Assembly: GCA_019916065.1 (NCBI GenBank)
Contig: CM034240.1
Span: 49,934,372 to 49,998,371, forward strand
Direction: 5' to 3'
Length of the DNA: 64,000 nucleotides
From: Vitellaria paradoxa
Taxonomy: Eukaryota; Streptophyta; Magnoliopsida; Ericales; Sapotaceae
This document shows positions 36,079 to 48,462 of this stretch, piece by piece. The notes beneath the pieces were generated by a model. The model searched no databases and was not told the origin of the DNA. It was given only the letters and a program-made list of their open reading frames with translations. Each line of letters starts with the position of its first letter. The first letter of the stretch is position 1. A program made the translations under genes and the position numbers.

Positions 36079-36788
36079 CATATATGTACTATGTATGTAA
36101 TAGTAAAGTGTTAAGACTCTTTTTTGGTACGTAAAATAGTTCAACTTTCAATATTTATTTTGCATATTTACCTTGACCATGGATTCTTCTTCATTTGAGA
36201 AAACAGTTTCGCTGATTAAAAATCAGAGATGCTCAGTTATCAACTTGAGCAGATCAATTAGATCTAATTGATCTGAATTGAATTTTGTAGCAAAAAGAAG
36301 TAATGAGTTTAAGATCATAACACTGTACCAATCAGGTGGTATGACATGTACCAATTTGTTTGTAGTAATGTCCAAACCAAAGACTAAGAAGAAATTCATA
36401 GTTTCATGAACATGTTCCCAAGAAATAAAAAAAAAACCCGCCGCCGCCGCCGCGGCCAAAGTCTCACGGATAGATAGATTTGAACATGAGACTCATTGTG
36501 TCTATATTTTTTCGGTCATGTGTAGCCATTTTATCAGCAAGCATTAACCATCAGAAAAGGAAGACAATGTCGAGCTTGAGAAGCATTCAAAAGTAGAAAG
36601 GGAGGAAAGAAGCCCACATGACTTGCGTGGGAGGTGGGAGTTCTCTCTGGCCCACCATCTGGCAACCCATAATTAGGACACCTGTGGGTGTCCATAAAAA
36701 CTTTTAAAGTAAGTCCCTCACCCCTCCCTTCCTGCCTGCCGACACTATCTTTTCGTTTCCCACAGCAAAAATAAAATAAAAATAAGCT
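36074..36788. other. Intergenic DNA with GCC-repeat
   Basis: Mixed composition. A GCC trinucleotide run at 36439-36457 yields an Ala-rich minus-strand open frame that I do not take as a gene. The region 36560-36740 is GC-richer with no recognised feature. Confidence 0.4.
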
Positions 36789-37365
36789 AGAGGCCGTTTG
36801 AATGTTAAAAAAAAAAAAAAGTAAAAAACTCAACTTTTGATAATTTTTATGTTTTTTTAATTACATTTTGTTGTGTTTAATAAAACAAAGTATAATTTTT
36901 AAATTTTTTTTGCAATTCTTAGATGTTTGGTAAACTTTTTACTGTAACAAAACAAAAAAATAATAACTTTTTGTGTGTTTAGTAAATTTTTTACAGTAAC
37001 AGAACAAAAAAGTGATAATTTTTTTATGTTTGGTAAAACATTTGGTTTTATTTTTTATTATAACAAAGTAAAAAAGTGAAAAAAATTGTGACTCTACTAA
37101 ACGCACCAAAAATGTAATTTTTAACATTTTTTTACAACTTTCACCTATTTGATAAACTTTTTACTGTAGCAAAATAAAAAAGTGATAACTTTTTGTGTGT
37201 TTGGTAAGTTTTTTATTGTAACAGAACAAAAAAATGATAATTTTTATGTGTTTGGTAAAACTTTTGGTTTTATTTTTTTACTGTTACAAAGTAAAAAAGT
37301 GAGAAAAAATTGTAATTTTTGGTACTTTTTTTGCTAGTTTTTAAGCTTCCAAACGGACGCTTTTA
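36789..37365. repeat. MITE-like repeat, family C copy 2, with internal tandem repeats
   Basis: The outer ends GGCCGTTTGAATG and CTTCCAAACGGACGC are inverted. Inside, several copies of a 60-70-bp unit recur, each with TGTGTTTGGTAAA, TTTTTTACTGTAACA and AAAAAAGTGATAACTTTT. This suggests internal amplification between the termini. A larger unit including GGTTTTATTTTTTA appears twice (around 37040 and 37265). Confidence 0.6.
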
Positions 37366-37710
37366 ATTCCCTGGTACAATTAAAGATAGAACCATCGATC
37401 AAATATATTTAATTCAGGCAAATTTACAGATAGTTACATGTAATGTAATTTTTGGGACAAACATAGATGCTGAGCTTGATGAATGATGGTTTTCTTTAAA
37501 TACAAGACAACCATATCAAAGATTCCAAATCACACACCTCGAGCTACAATACAAGTAAAAAGAGACCCTCTGATCTTACGCAAGTACAAGTAACAGGAGC
37601 ATCATCAACGATTCAAAACCCAAAGAACTAAACAAGCGGAGAGAGCAAGAAGATTTATGATGATGGAAGTAGAATGTCAAACGAAGATTGGTCTATGTCA
37701 TAATTAACAA

Positions 37711-37742
37711 CCCCCCCCCCCCCAAAAAAAAAAAAAAAAAAA
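37711..37742. repeat. C13-A19 composite homopolymer tract
   Basis: Thirteen C followed by nineteen A, in the 3' flank of the CSLC gene. Confidence 0.85.
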
Positions 37743-38037
37743 CGTTCATAGCAAGATCAAAGGTAGAACAATTGACAAAGGAATATGGGAGAAAAAAATC
37801 CTATATTGGAAATTTTGGGTGAGAAGAGGACTTCTTATTTGGAATGGCAGGTGAGTTAGCTTTCACCCAAGTACCGAAGACAAAGGATTGGTAGAACATC
37901 CTAAATGAATATTCCAGCAGTATGAATTTTGCAGCTGCAAACCGAGTTTCATCGTTTTTATATTCTTTTCTTCAATTTTCCATTTATTTTTTTATCTACT
38001 TTTTTTTTTCTTTCCTTCTTTTACCATAGAAGTCACC

Positions 38038-40860
38038 TCAGCTTACTTGTTCACCAATAAGGTCAAGACCCACAAGGAGGAATGACACACCTTGGAATAG
38101 TAAGAAGTAGAAGTGTACTCCTTGAGCTGACAAAAGGCTTCTGAGTGCAGCAGTTAGTAGCAAGAAAGCCAAGGCAAGCTCTTTCTTGTATATCTTGTTC
38201 ATTTTCTTCGCAGGAGGTTTGGCAATTGCTGCTTGATGTTCTTTCAGTTTGTTGAGCTCAGACAGCTCGCTATCGGAAGAAGCCCTATACAGCTGTGGGG
38301 GATTCATGGCCTTGGATTCCCTCTCTGCTGCGGCTAATAGGTCAGGCTCCGATGAACGACCTGCCTTCTTCGTTACAACCCATTCATACGAGCTTCCTAG
38401 CTGAAATAGTCCAGATACCATGGCATTGAATTTGGTCACAGACATTGTGTTCTCAAATAGAAGGTAAGGGGCAATGAACGGGATTGATCCTGGTGCAGGA
38501 AGAATGCTTAGAAAGGACATGAATACAGGAACGTAACAAATAACCCAGAGGGGTAGCTCGGCTTCAGGAACAAACATGGTTAGGGGAAGAATGATGCAAA
38601 ACAAAGTGAAAGAATAGAATGGAAGGATAAGTTTCCTTAAGAGAAAGAATAGTAGTATTAAGTTTGCTTTCTTCCAAATTGATATCTGCAACAAAACAGC
38701 ATCTGGGGAAATTTAGCCACCAAAGTAGAAATTACATGTAGGAACGAGCGCAAGACATAGAGACATCAAGATAAACCTTAGAAGTAATGATGGCTGGAAG
38801 GCATAACCGAAAGAGTAGCATTGGACCAGAATGCCAGCGATGCTGTTGTTTCTTGTAAGCTTCATAAGACTCAGGAACTTCACAAAGTACCTGCAAATCA
38901 GTTTCGCATACATTATACAGTATTCTCCAACTTGCCAAGATGCATCAAATTGTGCCCAATTGGGCCAATTCAACAGCATAATCTAAAATTTGGAGTTCCA
39001 ATTACTGCATCCTAAATAAGTTCCCCAGTTCAATGTTGCTCCATTATAGAGTTCCTTTTCTGAAATTTTACACATTTAATCTCATATAGAATAGAAGTTG
39101 CCAATCCATGCAGTTATCTACATTATATTCAAAGGGGTAGAAATAAAATAAAAATGACAAGGACTTACCTTCACATCATTAAGGAAAATGAATTTCCAAC
39201 CATTGAGATGAGCACGAACAGCTATGTCCATGTCCTCCACCGTTGTCCTCTCAAGCCACCCACCGGACTCCTCCAGAGCTTTGATTCTCCATACACCGGC
39301 AGTCCCATTGAAACCAAAGAAATTGAGGAAAACTCCATTTACCTGCTGCTCCACCTCAAAGTGAAAGCACAAATTAACATTTTGCAAGCGTGTCAACAGA
39401 TTTTCATCCTTGTTCACAAAAGCCCACCTAGCCTGAACTAAACCCAATTCAGGATTGTCCTGTGACAAAAAAAAAAAAATGAACAATTGACAATCTAGAA
39501 GAGCTAGCCTCATGCCCAAAAGAGTGCTATTGGGAACTGATTAAGAAGAGGAACAAGAATTCTACTCACCTTAAAATGGGGAATCGTCTGCTTAAGGTAA
39601 TCTGGATTCGGTTGGAAATCGGCATCAAAGATTGCAACGAATTCATAGGCCTTCACATAATCACAATTCATTGCAGACTTGAGGTTTCCAGCTTTGTAGC
39701 CAGCTCTAACCAATCGATGTCGATAAATAATGTTGACACCCCTCTGGCTCCACTTGGAAACCTCTCCCTTGATTAACCACTGAATGCTTTCATCATCAGA
39801 GTCATCAAGAACCTGAATCAACAACCGATCTCTTGGCCAATCAAGTTGGCAGACTGCAGAGATAGATTGCTCATATACCTGCAAAGGGCCAATGGCAGAG
39901 TCATCGTCATCATCACTATTGCAAAGAACTTAATTAAATGACAATTATCGTGGCACTGCCGACAACTTGGTATAATTCTATCACTTTCTACTGTTATGGT
40001 TAGAACTATACAAAAGGGGGTACTTACAAATTCAACAGTAAGCTTAAGCTACATATCTTATCAACTAAAAAGCAACCAAGAAAAGAATCAGCAATCAATT
40101 ATTACAAAGACATGTTCAGCAACATCAAGATAAGCACCTCTTTCTCATTGCACATTGGAATCTGGACAAGAACCATCGGGTAGTTAAATCCAGAACCCTC
40201 CAAATCCTCTGACTTGAATGGATCCCCTTCAATTTGTGGCTTGATCTTTTTGTACTTGATCCAGAAGCAGCCTAGACAAAGTATCAGCCTATCAACTGAT
40301 TGAATCAGGAAGAGAACAACACAGAAGCCAGAGAGAGCTTGAATTGGAGGAGCAATGTAGTCGGCGCGAAATTCCAACCAACAAAGGTACACAGAGTGAA
40401 GCCATCCTCGAATCTCCCCAGTTTGTGGGATGTGCAAATTGTGGTTCTGGAAATAATGCCAACCTTTAAAGTAAGCAACCACTTCAAAGGCCAAGAATGC
40501 CAAAGCAGTCACTAAGAATGCTAGAATAACTCCAAACAACAACCTTCCCTTGCCTGACTTCTCACTCTCCATTGCTACACCTTGCCCAAGAATCAACCTT
40601 TTCTTGATGGCACCAAGTAATGTCCAGAGGACATTGCCAAGCCAAGTGAGGCAACCAACAGCTTGGTGAGCTTTGAGAAACAAAACCCATGTAAATTGTT
40701 TAGCATTCTTTCCCCTGTCCTTCTCCACAGGCCCGAGTGGAGCTTCAGGGCCATCAATTTCTACTAGAGAGTAATTAGGGTTCTCCATGGTCACTACCAC
40801 TGGAGTTCCATTCCTTGCATCCTTTGCCCACCACTTCGAAAAAACTGAGCTTGGAGCCAT
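38038..40860 (-). CDS. CSLC: Cellulose synthase-like C protein (xyloglucan glucan synthase)
   Basis: Five minus-strand exons: 40860-40138, 39878-39570, 39459-39169, 38890-38777 and 38685-38038, all in phase (694 residues, the normal CSLC size). This Golgi membrane GT2 enzyme makes the beta-1,4-glucan backbone of xyloglucan. The catalytic set is complete: D-D near residues 266-267, DAD near 326-328, VED near 418-420 and QQHRW at 456-460. Two N-terminal membrane spans (about 106-131 and 180-208) and several C-terminal ones fit the family. The start [14 protein letters not shown] resembles Arabidopsis CSLC5. An in-frame ATG at 40887 would add nine residues, but MAPS is the usual CSLC start. No damage is seen, so it is probably functional. 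Confidence 0.95.
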
Positions 40861-40887
40861 ATTTTCTGCAAGTGAAACTCGATTCAC

Positions 40888-41049
40888 TCACAAAAGGACA
40901 AATATATCAAGAAAAAAAAAATGAAATATACCCAATCCAAGCTCAACTAAGCAGCTCAAGATGACTACGATGACATCTTTCAGAGAAACTCAAAAACATT
41001 CAAAGAGGGCAGAACCAGCAGCTCAAAAACCTCGAGAAATAAAAATGAA

Positions 41050-41080
<31 letters not shown>

Positions 41081-42030
41081 AAAGAAAATGACAAACCCAA
41101 ATCAGGTTTAACCACAGAAAAACAGATCCAGTGGTTACAAATCTATAAAGCCCCCACTTCAACTATTTTGCATTCCAACACCAAATGCAGCAAAGGAAGA
41201 GTGGGGTGCGTGGGGTTTCCTTGTTCCTGCAACCAAAGCCAAAGGCTTTACAATACAAGCCAACCCAGCGTTGGAAATTAGCAGCACGGGAAAAGGGTTG
41301 GGTTGCTGAACTTGTAAAAACCCTATGCCATATGGTTAGATTGTCAAGATAAAAATCCGAACACAAGAATACAACCCACTTATTATATTTTAACCTTCTA
41401 CAAGAATTACCGTCCGGAGAGGATACTGGAAACAAAAATATAATAATGATTAGCATAAAGATGGTAAAGCAAAAAGTGGTAACTACTAAACCCCACTGAC
41501 AAGAAACTACCAGATTATGTGAGAAGGAAAAGAATACCTTCTGGGAAGCAAGTGAGGAGGTAGAACCAGATTGGTAAAATAAGATAAGCCCAATTAATCA
41601 GCATAATAATTATTATTAAAAAAAAAAAGGCATGCAAGTCCATAAATTGGGATAATAACTATGGCAGCTCGGATCCCAATTCCAAACTGGCTTTTGGTCT
41701 TCTCAACATATGAACTAATGCAGTTTAGATTATTGTGCTACTCAACTGGAATTTGGATCAAATGCAATATTTTAAAATGCAATATAATTAAGTTGATGAT
41801 AAGTCACCTTATTTTAATAATGTCTTTTTTTTGTAAGAAAAAAAATTCCCACTGGGTAAAGTGCAGGTTACTAATTAAATAAAGAAAGGGAAGCACTCAA
41901 TATATACAATGGCTCTGTGTTAATTAGAAAAAAAATAAAATAAAATAAAATCATTCAATAGAAAGCAGTAGTGGCTATGATGGCCCAAACCCACCTCTTA
42001 AAGGCAATCAGCTCTTGAAATGGGAAAATT
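40888..42030. other. Upstream region of CSLC
   Basis: Holds the CSLC leader and promoter, with possible leader introns that I cannot fix. A C15-A11 tract lies at 41050-41075. No other gene is recognised. Confidence 0.45.
41050..41075. repeat. C15-A11 composite homopolymer tract
   Basis: Fifteen C followed directly by eleven A, about 190 bp upstream of the CSLC start codon. Confidence 0.85.
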
Positions 42031-42032
42031 AA

Positions 42033-42192
42033 GGCCCTGTTTAGAAGGTAAAAAGTTTTAAAAAATTATGAAAAATGTTAAAAAATTTTAAAAATTATTC
42101 ACTTTTAATCTTATCACATGAGTTTTAAATTTATAACTTATCTCACTTTATCTTATTTTATTTTACTTTTTTTTATTCTAAACGTATTTTAA
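42033..42192. repeat. MITE-like repeat, family A-related copy
   Basis: Starts GGCCCTGTTTAGAAGG and ends TTATTCTAAACG. The core ATAACTTATCTCACTTTATC is shared with other family A members. Its right end abuts the T run of the SINE at 42203. Confidence 0.45.
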
Positions 42193-42202
42193 ATTATTAT
42201 TA

Positions 42203-42310
42203 TTTTTTTTTTTTTATAGATGAGGGGGAGGGGAGTCTCAGATGGAATCCGGGTGATGAATGGACAATGGAGTGCTCTTTGCTACCAAGCCAAGAGCCAC
42301 GCTCTACCTG
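42203..42310 (-). mobile_element. SINE copy 2, same family as the one at 27638
   Basis: On the minus strand: GTGGCTCTTGGCTTGGTAGC (A-box zone), a B-box-like GGATTCCATC, then ACTCCCCTCCCCCTC, CTATA and an A run (the T run at 42203-42215 on the plus strand). The order and the 3' end match the SINE at 27638-27745. No convincing target duplication, so probably older. Confidence 0.65.
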
Positions 42311-43160
42311 AAAATTGTTGAATAAACAGGGATTGGTGGGAGTAATTAATGACAGTTCAAGGAATTTTTACGTTAGTGTACGGGCATTGGTGTCATCTGA
42401 TCTAAAACTTGTCTTAACTGTGATCAATTATTCTAACTTACCTTGAGCCATGTACAAGTCTCTTTTTTACTCGTTTGACTGAAAGATTAAAATCATTTTG
42501 TAGGGCGGCAGTTGAGCCTGAACTTTCTATAAGTTACCTGGTTAAGGGTGGGGCTTTGCTAGGATGATATTTTCCATTTGACAGTGTTTTATGTGAATTT
42601 GTCGTTTTGCTTTGCAGCTTTGCTGGAAGAAATTTTTAACAAATGACCCTTTTTTTTATCTTTTTAGAATGATGGGCTTCAAAAGGACAAACTACACGTT
42701 TGGCAAACAAATTTTTTTTCGACTTTTACCTTTTCTAATAAATTGGACTAAGATATTTCACTTATTAATGTTTTAACAAACGCATACAAAGTTGATTTAT
42801 TACCAAATTAACAATTTTTGGTGCAAAAGTCGGTTACTAAATGCCTAAAAATTTAAAAAATATCAACGCTCTATTAAGGTCTTCTTTAAAGTAAGAAAAA
42901 ATAAAATAAATCGAGATAAAAATGTGATTTAGGATTAATTTTGACACTATTTTTTTTTTGAAAAGTCATAAATCACGAAAATAATTTTTTAAATCCATTC
43001 CCACAGATTCAATAATTTTTCACACCCCCTCCCCCAACCCAATTTTCTTATGAATGATTGTGACAGGGTTACGTTGACTCTGTTGACTGTTTGGAAACTT
43101 GGTAGCTGGCACAAGTAATATTAACTACAGCCCTTTTGGAATTGATTTTGAAGACTTTCT
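42311..43160. other. Intergenic DNA, no gene seen
   Basis: Moderately AT-rich. A possible further family C relic lies around 42690-42850 (CACGTTTGGCAAAC, TTTTTGGTGCAAAAG, ACTAAATGCC). No coding sequence. Confidence 0.4.
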
Positions 43161-43164
43161 ATAT

Positions 43165-43615
43165 AGGGTGTGTTTAAAATTGTATAAAAATATATAAAAT
43201 AAAATAAAATTGTTAAAGTAAATGTCTCGTAATTTATACAATAAGTGAAGAATTTAAATTTTGTTATCTCGTAATTCGTATTTGTAGAGATTTGTAGGAT
43301 TTTATTTTATTTTATGTAGCTCCAAACGGGACCATAATCTGATTTTAAGCCCTTAGGATGATAAAAAATGAGATAATTTGTGAGTTCGTAATTCATGCAG
43401 TGAGATAAAAAATAAATAACTTTTAGATGTTTTCATAGATTTTTAGAATTTTTCAGTATTTTTCAATATACCGAACACACCCAACTACCCAACCGTGTGT
43501 TTGGAGTGATAAAAAGTGAGATAAGTTGTGAGTTTATAATTCGTGTAATGAGATAAAAAAGTGAATAATTTTAAAAATTTTCAGATATTTCATAGTAGTG
43601 TTTGGCATATCAACA
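43165..43615. repeat. Cluster of three family A-related MITE-like copies
   Basis: Three adjacent diverged blocks (about 43165-43333, 43345-43482 and 43495-43615). Each has the GAGATAA...GTAATTCGT/GTAATTCATG...GAGATAAAAAA core or its complement, and GTTTGG- or CCAAAC-like ends (GTGTGTTTGGAGTGATAAAA at 43495; CTCCAAACGGGACC at 43321). Confidence 0.5.
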
Positions 43616-44069
43616 AACTTCAAATTTTTTAACTTTTTTTACATAAAAAATTAATTTTTTTCAACTTTCTCCGATTTACGTGGTATCACCAAGATAAAAA
43701 TTACAAAAAATTTCTGTTATTTTTTTTTTACACTCTAAATGCCATTTAGGTTTTGCTTGTATTGTTATAACGAAACGAAGCCTTAGCCATGGTCATATGC
43801 TCAGATTACTCCTTTGTCCTGGAAATGATGGGGTTAGTATTCGTAAGGCTTCTCATGATTGATTTTATTTTCTACAGACTGTGTGATAAAATAAAATTAA
43901 TACTTTCATTTTGTAAAAGTGAATCGTAAAAACTTTACCCTAAATTTGGTCGTGTGGCTGCTACTAAATTGCTAGAAAACCTAGAAATTTACTTTATTCC
44001 AATATTAATTTTTATTATTAATATTAAGAATTTTCCTAAAGATAACCCATCTTGAGATAATGCTAATTA

Positions 44070-44410
44070 AGGTCCCATTTGGTAGCAAAAAAATGTGTAA
44101 AAAATTACCAAAAGTTACAAAGTGAGCGTTTGGTAAAATATCAATTTTTGTCATTTTTTTTATTCTGTTACAGTAATTTGTTTCACTCAAAAGTTACTAA
44201 AAGTTTCACCAAACACACAAAAGTTATTAAATATTGCTAAAAATTTTACCAAACACTCAAAAGTTGCTAAAAATTATTAAATATTACCAAAAATTTTACC
44301 AAACACCAAAAAAGTTGCTAAAAATTACAACATATTTTACCAAACACACCAAAATTACAACTAGCAACTTTTGACAAAAATTACTAAAACATACAAAAAA
44401 CTGTGCTACC
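44070..44410. repeat. MITE-like repeat, family C copy 3, with internal tandem repeats
   Basis: Ends GGTCCCATTTGGTAGC and GCTACCAAACGCCTC are inverted. The interior has several copies of ACCAAACAC(A/C)CAAAAGTTGCTAAAAATT-like units of about 50 bp, cut here to their recognisable words ACCAAACAC and AAAGTTGCTAAAAATTA. Same design as 36789-37365. Confidence 0.6.
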
Positions 44411-44885
44411 AAACGCCTCATAAAAAAGTCAAAAAAATAGAAAAGATTAATGCTATAAATTTTCTATTATTATTAAATTTAATTTTTAATCTGGTGTTTA
44501 AGAAATAAGATTCTTTCTAGCTAGTCGAGGTAGTTAATGCAACACCTGAAATCTCTTTCTAATCAAATTAAAATAATATGACCCAAAAAAAAGATTATAA
44601 TAAAATGATTAGCTTAGTTTTTTAATTAATTAAATAATTATAAAGGGTATCTTCTATTTTTAAATTTGTGGAGACCAAAAGTATCTTTGAACTTAAAGAG
44701 CCAGCTAGATTTTCCGCATATCCTTTCCATCCATCTTATGACAGTATGATAACCCGAGCATATTCTTTGCCCATTCCTTTCAGCTTCCATGCAATTAATT
44801 AATATATATATATTTATCTCTCTCTCTATCATGTGCAAGATGCAGCTATAAGATTTCGACCCACCCTCCAGTGGGGCGGGAGTCA

Positions 44886-44893
44886 AGCCTGAG
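44886..44893. repeat. Left target-site duplication of hAT element 3
   Basis: AGCCTGAG, repeated exactly at 48351-48358. Confidence 0.85.
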
Positions 44894-45791
44894 CACAGGC
44901 GTAGCTAATAAGGGGTAAGGGGGCACGTGAGCCTTAATTTTGTATATAAAATTACGAAAATACCCCTCAAACATTTAACTTATTAAAAATATGCCCCTTT
45001 GCCCTATTTTGTCCCACTCGCTCCAGACTTCCAGTCTTCCAAATGCTTATGCTCACTGCACGCCGCACGGACCGCACGGTTGACATTTGAACTTTGAAGC
45101 CTTCCCTTCCCGGTTCCCATTCCGCTGCTCCAGCTTGGGCGTCCATTAATAAGCCTCGTATCTTCTCTCCTCTCTCTATTACTTTGAGTCTTTGGCTATT
45201 CGCAAGAATCACGATTCACAAGTAAGCAAAAAAAATTTTTTTTTCAGTTCAGTTTTTGATAAAATGTTTGTTTAAATTGGGTGTTATAAATTTTTGTTTA
45301 AATTTGCTTTATGTTAATTTCTATTTAATGCAAATTTGATGCAACTTTTAATTTTTGTTAATTTTAGTTCCGAAATTGATTCAAATTAAAATAAAAAATA
45401 GTTCTAGCTATTCAAAAAAAAATCATAAAGAAAAAAATTTTCAAACATAGATGCCCCTATTGTGTTGGTAGTTTTGGTATAGATTTGGTCCATTTATTGT
45501 TTAATTTCAATTTATTGATTTTGTTTCCTTAACCCTAATTTTGTGTTATTTTCTAAAAATTAGGATTTAAAAAAATTAAAGATGTGCCACTATTTAAAGA
45601 TGTTTCAATAATTCATATTTGCATTTTTTTTCTTTCTTTTATACTATATTAGCATTTCTACATTTTTCTTATTTTTTTTTAAATACAATGTGATTTTTCT
45701 TTTGTATAAAAATTATATTTGCTAGTTAATTCCAACTTAATTTTTAATTTTATTTCGAATAGTCTTAATTTTAAATTTTTTTTCTAGAGAT

Positions 45792-48220
45792 ATGTTGAGG
45801 TATTTTGAAAGAAAAAGTGACGAAGAAGAATCGTCTTCAATGAATTCCGATGATCCTTCAACAAAAATTTCCTTAGAAAAGCCGCCATTGAGTAGCGAGC
45901 CTTCAAAAAAAAGCCGTGTGGAATCCAAGGTTCCTGAGTTTTCATCCAATCCAGTTTCTACACAATCATTAAGTACCAAAGATTCTTCAAAAAGTAATCA
46001 TGCAGAATTCAACTTTCCTGAACTTCTATCTGATCCAGGAGAACGCCCAAAAATTGTAGAATATGATCCCAATATTCGTGAAATGGTTCGTAAAAAGTAC
46101 TACCTTAATGGTGTTTGCCAACCTCATAAACATAAATTTCCACAAAGAGATTTCAATGTGAAATTAAGAAGGTTCAATCCTTCATGATTTGATGAATTTA
46201 AGTGGTTGGAGTATAGCATATCCAAGGATGCTGCATTTTGTCTTTATTGTTACCTTTCTAAGAATGAGTGTGGAGATCAAGGGGGGTGGTGATGCATTTG
46301 TTAGTGAAGGTTTTAGGGATTGGAAAAAAAAAAAGATAAGTTTCGCAAACATAAGGGAGGAGTTAATAGTGCTCACAAACAAGCTTAGAGTAAATGTCAA
46401 GATTTGATGAATCAGAAACAACATATTGAAACCAGTTTTAATAAAATGACAGATAAAGCAAAGATTGATTATAGAGTTCGGCTTAATGCATCAATTAACT
46501 GCATTAGATTCCTTTTAAAACAGGGACTTCCATTTCGTGGGCATAATGAGTATGATGGTTCAAACAATCAAGGAAATTTTCTAGAGCTTCTAAAATTCCT
46601 TGCAAATCATAATGAGGAGGTGAGAAATGTTACACTTAAAAATGCTCCTGAGAATCTTAAGTTAATAGCGCCTCAAATTCAGAAGGATATTGTTAGAGCT
46701 TGTGCATGAGGATCCAACCACATTAACAATATTAGAAATCAAGAGGAAGAGTGTGGCAATAAGGACATGGTTCTTCGCCACTGCAACTAGAGCTAGCTAA
46801 AGCTGGTGAGCAAAACAATGCACATAGTATGCACACTCATTCTCTTTCAAGATAAGAATCTTCAATCCATTAAATTCACCTTGCATATTACTTGCCCCAT
46901 CATAACCTTGCCCAAGCAACATAGATATGCTTACTCCATGTGTAAAAAATAACTCTTCAAGTACATTTTTAAGTGACTGAGCAGTTGTGCTAGTGACATG
47001 CTTCAAGCCCAAAAAACGTTCAACCACACAACCTCTTTTGTTTACAAATCTCAAAACAACAGCTATTTGCTCTTTTGTTGACACATCACGAGATTCATCA
47101 AGAAGAACAGAAAATAATCCATCACCAAGCTCTCTAATTATAAGTTGCTCGAATTATTGAAGGCTTGGAGAATGAAGAAATCACAAGCGGGCGAGGCTTG
47201 AATCAAGAAAGCACTTTTATTCGTCCTAGTGATACACGTTGGTGATCGCATTATGGGACTCTTATAAGCTTGATTAACATGTTTGCCTCTGTAATTGATG
47301 TGCTTGATGTGATTGTGGAGGAGGGAACAAATTCAGATCAGAAGGCTGAAGCATTGCGTTTATTGAAAGCGATGCAATCCTTTGAGTTTGTGATTACTTT
47401 GCATTTGATGAAATCAATATTGGGAATAACAAATGATTTGTCCCAAGCACTACAACGGAAAGATCAAGACATCGGGAATGCCATTATTTTAATTGACATT
47501 TCTAAGAAAAGACTTCAAGTGATGAGAGAGAATGGATGGAATTCTTTGGTGGAAGAAGTTTCTGCTTTTTGTGTGAAACATCATATTATTATTCCTAGTA
47601 TGGAAGATTTATATGTAGTTTAAGGAAGATCACGTCGTAGAGCTGGAGAAGTGATAAACTCGCATCACTACTGTGTCGAGTTATTCAAAAATGTCATAGA
47701 TATGCAACTGCAAGAGTTGAATAGCAGATTTAATGAGGTAAATACTAAGTTGTTGCTTTGTGTTGCATGCTTAAATCCATCCAATTCATTTGCTGCTTTT
47801 GACAAGCAAAAGATGGTTCAATTAGCTCAATTTTATCCAAAAGACGTTTCAGACATTGAGCTTTTGGCACTTCCGGATCAACTTGAAAATTTTATTATGG
47901 ATGTGCGCTTGAATGTTGAGCTTTTAGATTTAAAGGGACTTGGCGATATTACTCAAAAAATGGTTGAAACTAGAAAAGACGTGGCATACCCATTGGTTTA
48001 CAAGCTTTTAACTTTGAATTTGATTCTTGTAACTGCTACGATAGATAGAGCATTCTCTGGTATGAAGATAGTGAAGAATCGACTTCGCAACCGAATGAGT
48101 GATAAGTTCATGAATGATTGTTTGATTGTGTATATTGAAAAAGATATATTCAATAACTTGTCAAATAAATCTATCATGAATTATTTTCAAAATATAAAAA
48201 ATCGTAGGGGTCAATTGTAA
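45792..48220 (+). pseudogene. hAT transposase pseudogene with internal inversion
   Basis: Starts MLRYFERKSDEEESSS. The N-terminal TTF-type zinc finger is at about 46060-46260 (LEYSISKDAAFCLYCYLSKN). The catalytic core is in the inverted block at about 46709-47153. The C-terminal hAT dimerisation region is intact in 47651-48220 (TIDRAFSGMKIVKNRLRNRM). Lesions are a stop at 46185-46187 where Trp is expected, a frameshift near 46275, and a stop near 46395. The core inversion follows, then a stop at 47243-47245 where Gly is expected, and TAA near 47621-47623. It cannot produce active protein. The family is the same broad type as hAT element 2, but the sequences differ clearly, so they are distinct lineages. 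Confidence 0.9.
46709..47153 (-). other. Inverted segment of the hAT transposase
   Basis: The minus strand of this block encodes the transposase core in order: LLDESRDVSTKEQIAVVLRF, ISMLLGQGYDGASNMQGEFN, YYVHCFAHQL, then LALVAVAK after one stop, and NIVNVVGSS. The flanking plus-strand code supplies the preceding (APQIQKDIVRACA) and following (IIEGLENEEITSGRGLN) parts. The left junction carries a palindromic TGCA. About 5-12 residues appear to be missing at each junction. Confidence 0.85.
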
Positions 48221-48462
48221 GTCAAATTCTAATTTCAATGACAACGTTTAGCTTTTGTATTTTTACTTTTGAGTTTTAATGTAAAGTATCTTCTTGTGTG
48301 ATTTTATATACATTGTGCCCCTCTTGATAAAAATTCTAGATCTGTCCCTGAGCCTGAGACTTAGGTGATATACTCATGTCGCATGTTTGATTATTACCTG
48401 GAGCAACCAGAATTTTAGTGGGGGCCGTAACGGTGGGTTGCTGTGCTAGTTCTTTATTTTGG

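Larger units (their letters stand above)
44894..48350 (+). mobile_element. hAT element 3 (3,457 bp)
   Basis: The left end is CACAGGCGTAGCTAATAAGG. The right end reads inward as CAGGGACAGATCTAG, with a shared subterminal GGGGCAC/GGGGGCAC. Eight-base duplications AGCCTGAG flank it exactly. The third base of the left terminus differs from the usual CAG of hAT ends. It contains a plus-strand ZMYM1-like transposase pseudogene whose middle is inverted. Confidence 0.88.

Noticed and set aside
36223..36459. Minus-strand open frame starting with an Ala run
   Set aside because: The Ala run is a GCC microsatellite and the rest shows no family features or splice context.
44830..44885. SINE-like sequence at the hAT element 3 insertion site
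   Set aside because: A GGGTCGAAATC on the minus strand resembles a B box, but no A box at proper spacing, tail or duplication could be confirmed.
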